Assembly (NCBI GenBank): GCA_003551645.1
Contig: PUND01000053.1
Span: 1 to 46,020, forward strand
DNA length: 46,020 nucleotides
DNA from: Phycisphaerae bacterium
GTDB taxonomy: Bacteria > Planctomycetota > Phycisphaerae > SM23-33
Reading direction: 5' to 3'
A program made the translations under genes and the position numbers. The notes below the pieces were generated by a model. The model did not search any database, was not told where the DNA came from, and saw only the letters and a program-made list of their open reading frames with translations. Positions 7,157 through 14,740 of this stretch are shown here, piece after piece (the stretch's first letter is position 1; every line of letters starts with the position of its first letter).

Positions 7157-8875
7157 ATGAGAAATGCAAAGGTTGTGGGATTATTGCTGGTCGCGGCCGT
7201 CGCGCTTGGCCTATCGACCACGGCGTCGCTGGGCGAGATGATCACCTGGTATGGCCCTGGCGATGAGTGGAACACCACCGATGAGAACTGGGAGTGGGAG
7301 GGTGATCCGACCACGTTCTCGGCCGGAGCGGATGTGATCTTCGCCGATGAAGGCCCTGTGGGCGTGACTATCTACGAGGACGGCGTAAAGCCCGGCTCGA
7401 CCACTTTCGCCGAGAACAGCCAGGACTACAGCTTCACCGGCGGAGGTATCGACGACGGCTCGCTCACGGTCCGGGGCGGGACGATCTCGCTCAACACCGA
7501 CAACGCCTATACCGGCGAGACCGTCATCAGAGATGGGACACTTGAACTGACAGGTGGGGACCCCGCCGAGGACCACGGGCGCATCGCCGACAGCGAGAGT
7601 ATCACGATCGGCCCCGGCGGCAACCTCATCCTCCATGGCAACGAGACGGGAAGCGGCGGGCCTTACGATTTCAACCGTATTGGAGACACCACGCCCGTCA
7701 CGCTGGAAGGCGGCACGCTTCAGTTCGGAATCTATGAGAAGACTAATCAGGAAAACACCGAGACCATCGGCGCCATCAGCTACTCGGACCATTCGACCGT
7801 TGCACTGCTGAGAGAGGCTACCGGGGGCGCCGAGGTCCATCTCGATGCGACGTCGCTGATGCGCGAAGACCGCGGCATTCTGGAGATCCAGGCGAAGAAT
7901 GATCATGGCCCCATGTGGGAGCGTCATCGCCTGCGACTGGCGGAAGAGCCGGAGCTGGTGGACGGCGGTATCGTGGCCCCGCACATACTGGCCACATTCG
8001 CTGAGGAAGGCCCCGGGCGTGCGGAGTTTGTAACTTACGATTCGGGAGAGGGCTTCGACTTTGTTGACCCACAGAGTCTGCCGGGGGATCCTCCGGAGGA
8101 GGACTACCACTACGAGGGAGTCTGGCAGGACAGTGATCACTGGCGCAACGCCGACGATAACCCGCTGGACGTCAATGTAACGGTCGATGCCCTTAAGGCG
8201 GAGTACATCATCGACGGAGATGGGTCGTTCACTATCAGCAGCGGCGGGTTGATCACTCGCAACGATACTGGATGGCCACGTCGTATAGAAGTGCCTGTCC
8301 ACTTCGAGGGTGAGGCCATTATCTATGCCGAGGAGGGCGGTGATCTTCCATACTACTTGCTGAACACGCTCACCTCGGACGATGGGCTGACCTTCGCGGG
8401 TGCCGGGATGGTGCAGGTGGAGGGGTCGGGCCACGACTTCGGCCCCGACCAGCGCGTAACCGTCAACAGCGGCACACTGATCTTTGACAGCGAACTATCG
8501 GCGACCAACATGCTGCTGGCCGGTGGAGAGTTCAAGGGCGAGACGGAGTACACGTATGACCTGTCGGCATTGGCCCAGGGCATTGTGCTTCGCGAAGGCG
8601 CCCTGCTGGATATCTCCGAAGCGGTGATTGATTTCACCGGCGATGCGGCCGGAGAGTATATCCTTGTCGATTATTCCGAAGCCGGACTGGGCGCATTGAC
8701 GCTGGCCAACAACCCCGACACCGACTACACCTTCGCCGACGCGACAGACATCCCGGACGGCTACTGGATCGAAAACCGCGATGAGGCGGGGCAGATCGTC
8801 CTGGTCCCCGAGCCGGCGACGCTGGCGCTGCTGGGCCTGGGTGGACTGGGCATAATGCTGCGTAAGCGTAGATAA
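7157..8875 (+). CDS. PEP-CTERM sorted protein with autotransporter-type beta-strand repeats
   Basis: This 572-residue exported protein has a signal peptide (KVVGLLLVAAVALGLSTTASLG) and a C-terminal PEP-CTERM tripartite signal. The latter comprises VPEPATLALLG, a hydrophobic helix and the basic tail LRKRR, recognised by an exosortase/archaeosortase-type system. The segment NAYTGETVIRDGTLELTGG (about residues 115-133) is a recognisable autotransporter-associated beta-strand repeat, and later parts (VTVNSGTLIFDSE) echo it. The mature chain is acidic, as expected for a secreted or surface beta-solenoid. RBS AGAGGAG lies 7 bases before ATG 7157. No exosortase gene is in the window. It is likely a cell-surface or matrix protein; a ligand cannot be proposed. 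It is monocistronic, closed by a strong terminator. Confidence 0.9.
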   Translation: MRNAKVVGLLLVAAVALGLSTTASLGEMITWYGPGDEWNTTDENWEWEGDPTTFSAGADVIFADEGPVGVTIYEDGVKPGSTTFAENSQDYSFTGGGIDDGSLTVRGGTISLNTDNAYTGETVIRDGTLELTGGDPAEDHGRIADSESITIGPGGNLILHGNETGSGGPYDFNRIGDTTPVTLEGGTLQFGIYEKTNQENTETIGAISYSDHSTVALLREATGGAEVHLDATSLMREDRGILEIQAKNDHGPMWERHRLRLAEEPELVDGGIVAPHILATFAEEGPGRAEFVTYDSGEGFDFVDPQSLPGDPPEEDYHYEGVWQDSDHWRNADDNPLDVNVTVDALKAEYIIDGDGSFTISSGGLITRNDTGWPRRIEVPVHFEGEAIIYAEEGGDLPYYLLNTLTSDDGLTFAGAGMVQVEGSGHDFGPDQRVTVNSGTLIFDSELSATNMLLAGGEFKGETEYTYDLSALAQGIVLREGALLDISEAVIDFTGDAAGEYILVDYSEAGLGALTLANNPDTDYTFADATDIPDGYWIENRDEAGQIVLVPEPATLALLGLGGLGIMLRKRR

Positions 8876-8911
8876 CCGGTCGGGTGTAATAGCCCCGGAC
8901 AGAGTACCATC

Positions 8912-8945
8912 ACAACGCCCCTCGGACATCCGAGGGGCGTTGTTC
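8912..8945 (+). terminator. Strong intrinsic terminator after the PEP-CTERM gene
   Basis: A perfect 14-bp stem (8912-8925 with 8930-8943), loop ACAT, is followed by a short T-rich run. It sits 36 bases past the stop codon. Confidence 0.8.
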
Positions 8946-8986
8946 TGCGCAAGATTGACGGGCTTGAACGTGGTTGGCCTCCGGCC

Positions 8987-9055
8987 AAACCACGGCACCC
9001 GGCACCCGGCCGAAACACGGCACCCTGTCAAACCACGGCACCCGTCCGAAACACC
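8987..9055 (+). repeat. Cluster of short imperfect repeats (AAACCACGGCACCC)
   Basis: The unit AAACCACGGCACCC occurs at 8987-9000 and 9030-9043, with a one-base-shorter copy at 9013-9025 and a truncated AAACACC at 9049-9055. The spacers differ and are 4-12 bases long. The cluster lies between the PEP-CTERM terminator and the end of rhaB. Function is unknown; the irregular spacers argue against CRISPR. Confidence 0.6.
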
Positions 9056-9122
9056 TGGAGGACGGCCGAGGGGATTATCCGGCGATGGACCGGTCCGAAC
9101 CCCGTGCCGAGATACTGGTTGC

Positions 9123-10613
9123 TTATCGCCCTTCCAGCCAGCCGCCGCGCGCGATTTCGGCGTAGCGGGCGCGTTTGTCTGCCCATAGCTGCTGGTCGCG
9201 CGGCTCGTATCGCATCATCTGGAAGCTGGCCCGCATCACGTCGCGTATCTGTTGCGGCTCGGTGAGCACGCCCAGCCCGAGGGCCTGTCCGAGAGCGTTT
9301 CCAAGCGCAGTGCACTGCTCGGCGCCGGCGTGGACCACCACTCCACAGGCGTCGGCGGTCAACTGGCACAGCAGCTTGTTGGCCGCCCCGCCGCCGACGA
9401 TATACAGCGCATCCGGCCGCCGCCCGCTCAGCTCGCCCATCGTGTCCAGCCCGACGGCGTACTGAAGCGCCAGCGACTCCAGCACGCAGCGGATGAGCTG
9501 TCCCCGGCTGGCGGGCTTCTTCTGCCCGCTGTTGGTCAGCAGTTCCAGCAGCGACTGCTCCATGTCCCGGGGCGCCACCAGCGACGGGTCCTCGACGTTG
9601 ACCAGCGGGCCTGGCTGCGCCTCGGCGGCCTCGGCCGTCATGCGTTCGTAGTCCCAGGGATCGTTGCCGCGGTCCCACTTGCGGCGAAGCTGCTGGATGA
9701 GCCAAAGCCCCAGTATGTTGCGGCACTGGTACCAGCCGCCGTAGGTGATTTCGTGACTGAAGCCGGTCTCGAAGCACCTTTCACTGGCGACCGGCTCGTC
9801 GATAAGCCGGCCCATGATGCTCCACGTGCCGCAACTCAGATAGGCCCAGTTATCGCCCTCGCCCGGGACCGCCCCGACGGCAGAGCCGGTGTCGTGAGTA
9901 GCGCAGGCGACAACAGGCACGCCGCCGGCTCCGGTGGCGTCGGCCGCATCGCCGCAAAGCTCGCCCAGGACAGTGCCCGGCTCGATCAGCTCCGGGAACA
10001 TCTCCCGCGACAGCCCGAAGCGGGAGATTATCTCGTCGCACCACCGGCCGTCCGCGCCAACCAGTTGCGAGGTCTGCGCGATGGAAAGCTCCGATGTGCA
10101 CTTGCCTGTCAGGAAGTAGTGCATCAGATCGGGCGTCATCAGCAACGTCTCGGCCGCGGCCAGCAGCGGAGAATCGGCCCGCTGCATCGCGTGAAGCTGA
10201 AAGAGCGTGTTGATGGGCATCGTCTGAAGCGCCGTCAGCGAGAACATCTCCGTAAGCGGCATCACCTTCTCGGTATGGGTGTGGATGCCGTCGGTCCGCG
10301 AGTCGCGGTAGTGCACGGGGTTTCCCAGCAGGTGTCCGTCACAGCCGAGCAGGCCGAAGTCCACTCCCCAGGTGTCCACGCCGATGGCCTCTATCTTCGC
10401 GCCCCGCTCGACGCACGCGCGGATCGCCTCCAGAGACTCCGCGAACAGGTATGGGAAGTCCCAGTACAGCGTGCCGGCCAGGCGGACCGGGCGGTTCTGG
10501 AACCGGTGTACCTCTTCCATCTCGACCTGGTCGCCTCGCAGCGTAACCAGCTCGCCCCGGCCGCTTTCAGCGCCCAGGTCCAACGCCAGAAACTGATGGG
10601 TCTTATCACTCAT
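9123..10613 (-). CDS. rhaB: Rhamnulokinase (FGGY family)
   Basis: This FGGY-family kinase phosphorylates L-rhamnulose to L-rhamnulose 1-phosphate, the second step of L-rhamnose catabolism. LALDLGAESGRG at the N-terminus is the phosphate-binding loop in its rhamnulokinase form. Other family segments are IEAIGVDTWGVDFGLL, VHYRDSRTDGI, ACATHDTGSAVGAVP and the C-terminal IVGGGAANKLLCQLTAD. At 496 aa the length is normal. ATG 10613 was chosen (not an in-frame start at 10652) because GGGAG lies about 7 bases upstream and the start overlaps the end of rluB by 8 bases. It is last in the manA-rluB-rhaB operon. The isomerase for the preceding step is encoded at 18708 on the other strand; no rhamnulose-1-phosphate aldolase is in the window. 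Confidence 0.93.
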   Translation of the reverse strand: MSDKTHQFLALDLGAESGRGELVTLRGDQVEMEEVHRFQNRPVRLAGTLYWDFPYLFAESLEAIRACVERGAKIEAIGVDTWGVDFGLLGCDGHLLGNPVHYRDSRTDGIHTHTEKVMPLTEMFSLTALQTMPINTLFQLHAMQRADSPLLAAAETLLMTPDLMHYFLTGKCTSELSIAQTSQLVGADGRWCDEIISRFGLSREMFPELIEPGTVLGELCGDAADATGAGGVPVVACATHDTGSAVGAVPGEGDNWAYLSCGTWSIMGRLIDEPVASERCFETGFSHEITYGGWYQCRNILGLWLIQQLRRKWDRGNDPWDYERMTAEAAEAQPGPLVNVEDPSLVAPRDMEQSLLELLTNSGQKKPASRGQLIRCVLESLALQYAVGLDTMGELSGRRPDALYIVGGGAANKLLCQLTADACGVVVHAGAEQCTALGNALGQALGLGVLTEPQQIRDVMRASFQMMRYEPRDQQLWADKRARYAEIARGGWLEGR

Positions 10614-11397
10614 TGCCGTCTCCCTGCTTGCCGTCCTTCGACTTTGTGCCACTTTCCTGCTGTTGCGCCGACTGTCTTCCGCTCCTGCGGAGTCGTTCGA
10701 TCTCGCCCGGCCTTAGCCGGCGATAGCTGCCGATCTTAAGCCCTCTGTCGGTAATCGGGCCGATGGCTGTGCGCTTGAGCCGGCGGACCCTGTGCCCCAG
10801 CCGGGCCAATGTGCGGCGGATTTCGCGGTTTCGGCCCTCGCGGAGCGTGATTTCCAGCAAGCTTCGCTTGCTGCTGCGTTTCAGGACCCGCACCTTCGCG
10901 CCGCTTCCGGGCCGGCCGTCAAGGTACACGCCGGCCTTGAGTTTCCGCATCTTGTTTTCGTCGAGTCGTCCTTCGATTTCAACCACGTATGTCTTCTCGA
11001 CACCGTGCCGCGGGTGGGTTACGAACTGCGTAAGGTCTCCGTCGTTGGTCAGGATGATAAGACCCGTGCTGTCGGCGTCCAGGCGCCCGACGCAGTAAAC
11101 CCGCTGAGGGATGTCCGGTATAATGTCCACGGCGCGCGGCCTGTTCTGCGGGTCGCGCTGCGTGCAGACAACCTTCCTGGGCTTGTTGAGCAGATAGTGG
11201 ACCTTCGCCGGCTCCTGCTTGCGGACCCGTCGGCCGTCCACGAGGATGTCGTCGGTTTCGGGGTCCACAAAGCACGGCAGGTCCGTCACAAGGTTGCCGT
11301 TGACCGTGACCCGCCCCTGCACAAGCATCTCTTCGGCCACTCGACGGCTTGCGACACCGGCGTGGGCAAGCGCCTTCTGTATGCGGACCTTCGCCAT
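10606..11397 (-). CDS. rluB: 23S rRNA pseudouridine synthase, RsuA/RluB family
   Basis: This protein isomerises a uridine in ribosomal RNA (most likely 23S) to pseudouridine. An S4 RNA-binding domain covers residues about 3-50 (IQKALAHAGVASRRVAEEM). The synthase domain contains GRLDADSTGLIILTNDG with catalytic Asp107, followed by HPRHGVEKTYVVEI and EGRNREIRRTLARLGHRV, all family signatures. The 263 residues end in a hydrophilic Gln/Lys-rich tail. ATG 11397 directly follows the TAG stop of manA (TAGATG), and its 3' end overlaps rhaB by 8 bases, so the three genes are translationally coupled. RluB and RsuA-like paralogues are hard to tell apart, so the exact target base is inferred. Confidence 0.92.
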   Translation of the reverse strand: MAKVRIQKALAHAGVASRRVAEEMLVQGRVTVNGNLVTDLPCFVDPETDDILVDGRRVRKQEPAKVHYLLNKPRKVVCTQRDPQNRPRAVDIIPDIPQRVYCVGRLDADSTGLIILTNDGDLTQFVTHPRHGVEKTYVVEIEGRLDENKMRKLKAGVYLDGRPGSGAKVRVLKRSSKRSLLEITLREGRNREIRRTLARLGHRVRRLKRTAIGPITDRGLKIGSYRRLRPGEIERLRRSGRQSAQQQESGTKSKDGKQGDGNE

Positions 11398-12351
11398 CTA
11401 TGCGCAACCTTCCGGGAGAGTTATCTCAAGCCACGCGGCGTCCGTCTCGGCGGCCAACACCGGCCGGTCCAGTCCCGCCGGGACCAGCACGGTATCGCCC
11501 TTGTTCAGCGGGACCCGCCGCTCGGGACCGGACTCGCAGCAGACACTGGCCGAACCCTCCAGCACCATAAGGGCGGCGCATCGTCCCGCCGGCAGCGGCC
11601 TCCGGCCGCGGGCGCTCTCGGACACCCGGGCGACGGTGAAATACTCCGTCTCCAGCAGCGTCTCGCCGTCGGCGCCGGGCGCGGTATCCGGCGTCGGCTC
11701 GAAGTGTATGCATTGCATCGACTGCTCCAGGTGTATCTCGCGCCCCCTGCCCCAGTCGCTGACGCGGAAGGTCGTATCCGAAGGCGTCTGGACCTCGGCC
11801 ACCACCACCCCGGCGCCGAGGGCGTGCACCGTGCCCGCGGGCAGGTAGTGAAAATCGTCCGCCGAGACATCCACACGCCGGACGACCTCCCCTACCGTGT
11901 CGTTCTTGACGGCCTCGCGAAACCGCTCCGGTGTCACGCCGTCGGCCACGCCCTTGTACAAAAAGCCCCCCCTGCTTTCGACGATGTACCAACATTCGGT
12001 CTTTACGGCGCCGCCGACCGTCTTGACGGCCTCGGCGTCCGGGTGTACCTGCAGAGACAGCGTGTCCTCGGCGTCCAGCAGCTTCAACAGCAGCGGGAAT
12101 CGGCCGTTGTCCATCGGCCGGGCGCCGCCGAGCAGACCGCGACCCCACCGCCGGGTCAATTCGGTTAGAGTCGTCCCGGCCGCGGGGCCGTTGGCGACAG
12201 TGCTGGTGCCCTCTTGCAGGTCGGCAAGCTCCCAGCTCTCGCCTATGGGCGACTCCGCCGGCAGTGCCCGGCCGAAGAGCCGCTCAAGGTTCCGGCCGCC
12301 CCATATCTTCGGTTTGTAGATGGGCTGAAACCTGCAGGGATATATGTCCAT
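11398..12351 (-). CDS. manA: Mannose-6-phosphate isomerase, class I short type
   Basis: This zinc enzyme interconverts mannose 6-phosphate and fructose 6-phosphate, feeding mannose into glycolysis or supplying GDP-mannose synthesis. Zinc ligands are visible as LQVHPD (Gln101, His103), ECWYI (Glu119) and GTVHALG (His176). The active-site segment EVQTPSDTTFRVSDWGR follows. At 317 aa it matches the short Bacillus-type enzymes rather than the 390-aa E. coli form. ATG 12351 was chosen over GTG 12357 because GGGAG precedes it by 5 bases. It is the first gene of the manA-rluB-rhaB operon. A -10-like TAGAAT (12384-12379, minus strand) lies about 28 bases upstream. Confidence 0.93.
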   Translation of the reverse strand: MDIYPCRFQPIYKPKIWGGRNLERLFGRALPAESPIGESWELADLQEGTSTVANGPAAGTTLTELTRRWGRGLLGGARPMDNGRFPLLLKLLDAEDTLSLQVHPDAEAVKTVGGAVKTECWYIVESRGGFLYKGVADGVTPERFREAVKNDTVGEVVRRVDVSADDFHYLPAGTVHALGAGVVVAEVQTPSDTTFRVSDWGRGREIHLEQSMQCIHFEPTPDTAPGADGETLLETEYFTVARVSESARGRRPLPAGRCAALMVLEGSASVCCESGPERRVPLNKGDTVLVPAGLDRPVLAAETDAAWLEITLPEGCA

Positions 12352-12378
12352 GTTCACTCCCGGTCGTTTTCGCCGGCT

Positions 12379-12407
12379 ATTCTACGCCCCCGCCGCGCGA
12401 GCTTCCA
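12379..12407 (-). promoter_or_regulatory. Candidate promoter of the manA-rluB-rhaB operon
   Basis: On the minus strand TAGAAT (12384-12379, five of six) follows TGGAAG (12407-12402, weak) after 17 bases. The leader would be about 20 bases, enough to hold the GGGAG ribosome binding site of manA. Confidence 0.4.
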
Positions 12408-12416
12408 GAGCCGGTC

Positions 12417-12445
12417 TTGCACCCACTGTCCGGGGCGCATAGACT
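12417..12445 (+). promoter_or_regulatory. Candidate promoter for the tRNA-binding-domain gene
   Basis: TTGCAC (12417-12422) and TAGACT (12440-12445) are 17 bases apart. The start would fall about 40 bases before ATG 12492, allowing the AGGAG site to be transcribed. Confidence 0.35.
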
Positions 12446-12491
12446 GCTGAAACAAACCGGTCGCATCATTGTCAGACAAAAGGAGCGCATC

Positions 12492-12839
12492 ATGGCCGAA
12501 AAGCCGACAGTCAGTTTCGACGAGTTTCTGAAGCTGGATCTCCGCGTGGGCAAGGTAACAGAGGTCAGGGATCACCCCAATGCCGACAAGCTGCTGGTGC
12601 TTAGCGTGGACCTCGGCGACGAGCAGAGGACCCTGGTGGCGGGACTGAAGCCCCACTGCTCACCAGAGGAACTGCTTGGCAAGGAAGTCGTCGTAGTGAT
12701 GAACCTCGAATCGCGCAAGGTCCGCGGCGTTGAGTCCAGGGGCATGCTCCTTGCGGCCAGCCATGAGCAGGACGGACAACAGCAGGTTACCATCCTGACC
12801 ACCGACGGGCCTGTGCCGCCGGGAGCGACCGTCAGCTAA
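12492..12839 (+). CDS. Stand-alone tRNA-binding (EMAP/MetRS C-terminal type) protein
   Basis: This 115-residue protein is a single OB-fold tRNA-binding domain, like the C-terminal dimerisation domain of bacterial methionyl-tRNA synthetase or the free CsaA/Arc1-like proteins. Segments seen are FLKLDLRVGKVTEVRDHPNA, DKLLVLSVDLG, LVAGLKPHCSPEELLGK and SRKVRGVESRGMLLAA, all conserved in that domain. It may bind tRNA on its own or associate with a MetRS lacking this domain. ATG 12492 is preceded by AGGAG at 8 bases; the frame stays open upstream but that part shows no conservation. The gene is alone on the plus strand, divergent from manA. Confidence 0.88.
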   Translation: MAEKPTVSFDEFLKLDLRVGKVTEVRDHPNADKLLVLSVDLGDEQRTLVAGLKPHCSPEELLGKEVVVVMNLESRKVRGVESRGMLLAASHEQDGQQQVTILTTDGPVPPGATVS

Positions 12840-12892
12840 AGGCGCAGCGGCGGCTTCGGGCAACTGGAGCGGCCCCGGACCGGCGACTCCGC

Positions 12893-13720
12893 TCAGTCGT
12901 CGAGCGTTACCACGTATTTCCGTGGGATGGTCATCTCGGTATGCCCGGCATCGGTTTCGGTAATCACGGCAATGCCGCTTTCGTACCACCTGGGCGAGCG
13001 CAGGGCCCTGCCGGGCACGAAGACATACTGGTCGGTGCCGCTTATCTGGACCCTTTCCTCCGCTTCCATGATATCGTCGGCGGTCTGTTGCTGGATCTCC
13101 TCTACCCTTGAAGCCGAGACGACGGCAAAGACGGCCACGCCCGCCAGCACCAGCGCGCCGAGGGCGATCCTCGCGGCTCGTCCGCGAAGCAGGCATCGCA
13201 GTCCCAGCATCATCACAAATACACCACCGGCCAGCACGCCGGTCCCGATCATCATCTGCTTGTTGTCGGCCATGTAGCCGCCGAGCAGTCCGTCATGGAC
13301 AAGCCAGCCGCCGGCGATGGCCAGGGCTATCCCAGCCGAACCGGCCACTACGGCCAGCAGTATCAGGCCCGGTCCCGGACGGCGCTTCCCGGCAGGCGCA
13401 GCCGCTGACTTCCCGCCGGAATCGTCGGCGTTGTCGGATGGGGCGTTGTCTTCGGAGCCGATCATGTCCTGAATCTCGGCGACAGCCGCGTCGGCCAACT
13501 CGTTACCGCCCCGGTCTTTCAGGATCTCCCTGATTGCCGAAAGATGCTCTTTCAGCACCGAGTCATTCGGATTCGGCTGGTATAGCTGCCCCTTTATGGA
13601 GCGGACGTGGCGAAGCAGTATCTGCTCGCGGTCCTGTTCGAGTTCAAATCGGCCGTGAAACTCCTCGATTACCCCGACCACATCGGGCAACTTCTCGTAG
13701 TTGTTCCTGTTTGTCTTCAT
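12893..13720 (-). CDS. Hypothetical protein with three transmembrane segments
   Basis: I do not recognise this 275-residue protein. Residues 1-110 are charged and soluble, with a likely disordered Asp/Ser/Ala-rich linker (about 90-114). Three hydrophobic stretches follow: LILLAVVAGSAGIALAIAGG (about 119-138), IGTGVLAGGVFVMMLGLRCL and IALGALVLAGVAVFAVVSA. A soluble tail of about 65 residues ends in IPRKYVVTLDD. The N-terminus is therefore probably on one side of the membrane and the C-terminus on the other. Its start codon overlaps the stop of the HAD phosphatase gene (ATGA), so the two are co-translated and may act together, but no function can be inferred. Confidence 0.75.
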   Translation of the reverse strand: MKTNRNNYEKLPDVVGVIEEFHGRFELEQDREQILLRHVRSIKGQLYQPNPNDSVLKEHLSAIREILKDRGGNELADAAVAEIQDMIGSEDNAPSDNADDSGGKSAAAPAGKRRPGPGLILLAVVAGSAGIALAIAGGWLVHDGLLGGYMADNKQMMIGTGVLAGGVFVMMLGLRCLLRGRAARIALGALVLAGVAVFAVVSASRVEEIQQQTADDIMEAEERVQISGTDQYVFVPGRALRSPRWYESGIAVITETDAGHTEMTIPRKYVVTLDD

Positions 13721-14580
13721 GATGACTCCGGTTGGGCAGCGGCCCGGCTCTGTGCCGCCAGGCGGCTAAGAAAGCTCGGCAAATCCGGCCGGGCCTCGGT
13801 ATCGGCGACGGCCTTCAGGGCGGCCGACGCATCCGGCATCGCCACGCCCAGTCCCGCTCGACGGACCATCTGCAGGTCGTTGACGTCGTCGCCGACGGCG
13901 GCAATGGACCGCGCGCCTATCCCGTACCGCTGGGCGACGTATTGCAGGCCCTGCCATTTGCTGACTCCCGCGGCGAAGGCCTCCACGATGGTGACGCCGT
14001 AGTTCGGCGCAAGAATCGCGTGAATGCTCAGCCGTCCGGCAAACGCCTCGGCAAGCCGTTCGGCGAGCGGTTCGGCCGCATCCGGCTCGACACAGGCGTT
14101 TATCCGCAGCGGACGGGGCAGGTCCTCGACTTCCGACAGCCGCCGCACCCGCCTCATACTGACGTCCATCTGCGAGAACCAGCGGTCGATCACCAGCGGC
14201 GCATCTTCGGACTCGGCAAGGTAATACTCCACGCCATAGCGCCACGAGTCAACGATAACGGCGGCCGAGTGGCCAAGCTCGCCAAGGGCGTCGGCGAACT
14301 CACATGCCGTGTCCCGGTCTATGGCACTTGCGTGAAGCGTGCGTCCGGAATCCGGCTCGCTCACGATGGCGCCGCCGATAAGGACCATCGGCTCGTGGGG
14401 TCGAGGCAGGTTCAGCCGCCGCCAGACGCCGACGGTCTCGCTATAACTGCGTCCGGTCGCCAGCAGCACGCGCATATCCCGTGCCGCCTCGGCGACCGCC
14501 TCGGCCAGGTCGTCCGGTACGCGGTTGTCCGGTCCGACCAGGACACCGTCCACATCCAGCGCCAGGAGTTCACACCACAT
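13717..14580 (-). CDS. HAD-superfamily phosphatase (Cof / sucrose-phosphatase type)
   Basis: This is a cytoplasmic Mg-dependent HAD phosphatase of the Cof type with a C2 cap. It probably acts on a sugar phosphate or similar small phosphorylated metabolite. Motif I is LALDVDGVLV (nucleophile Asp9, acid Asp11), motif II is LLATGRS, motif III lysine is in GVSKWQGL (Lys208) and motif IV is AVGDDVNDLQMV (about 230-235). ATG 14580 (287 aa) is preferred over a start at 14619. A TACAAT box would begin transcription about three bases before it, which would exclude the longer form. No Shine-Dalgarno is visible, consistent with a leaderless message. The gene is coupled by ATGA to the membrane protein downstream. 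Confidence 0.88.
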   Translation of the reverse strand: MWCELLALDVDGVLVGPDNRVPDDLAEAVAEAARDMRVLLATGRSYSETVGVWRRLNLPRPHEPMVLIGGAIVSEPDSGRTLHASAIDRDTACEFADALGELGHSAAVIVDSWRYGVEYYLAESEDAPLVIDRWFSQMDVSMRRVRRLSEVEDLPRPLRINACVEPDAAEPLAERLAEAFAGRLSIHAILAPNYGVTIVEAFAAGVSKWQGLQYVAQRYGIGARSIAAVGDDVNDLQMVRRAGLGVAMPDASAALKAVADTEARPDLPSFLSRLAAQSRAAAQPESS

Positions 14581-14589
14581 AACGGACGG

Positions 14590-14619
14590 ATTGTACCAGA
14601 GGCCACAACGCCCGGCCAA
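14590..14619 (-). promoter_or_regulatory. Candidate promoter for a near-leaderless HAD transcript
   Basis: On the minus strand TTGGCC (14619-14614) and TACAAT (14595-14590, five of six) are 18 bases apart. The expected +1 is near 14583, three bases before ATG 14580. Confidence 0.45.
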
Positions 14620-14740
14620 CGCTCAGTCGGACTCGTCGGCCAGCTTGCAATGGCGCGGGCATCCTCCCCGTGGCAAGACACAGCCCAACCGGGAACGCCG
14701 TTATACACATGCCCGAGACGCCCCAAGCCATCTCTCGTGT

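Noticed and set aside
8987-9055. CRISPR array
   Set aside because: Repeats are only 13-14 bases, spacers are 4-12 bases and unequal, and no cas gene is present.
9252-10739. 495-codon plus-strand open frame
   Set aside because: It is the complement of rhaB and the end of rluB, both firmly identified.
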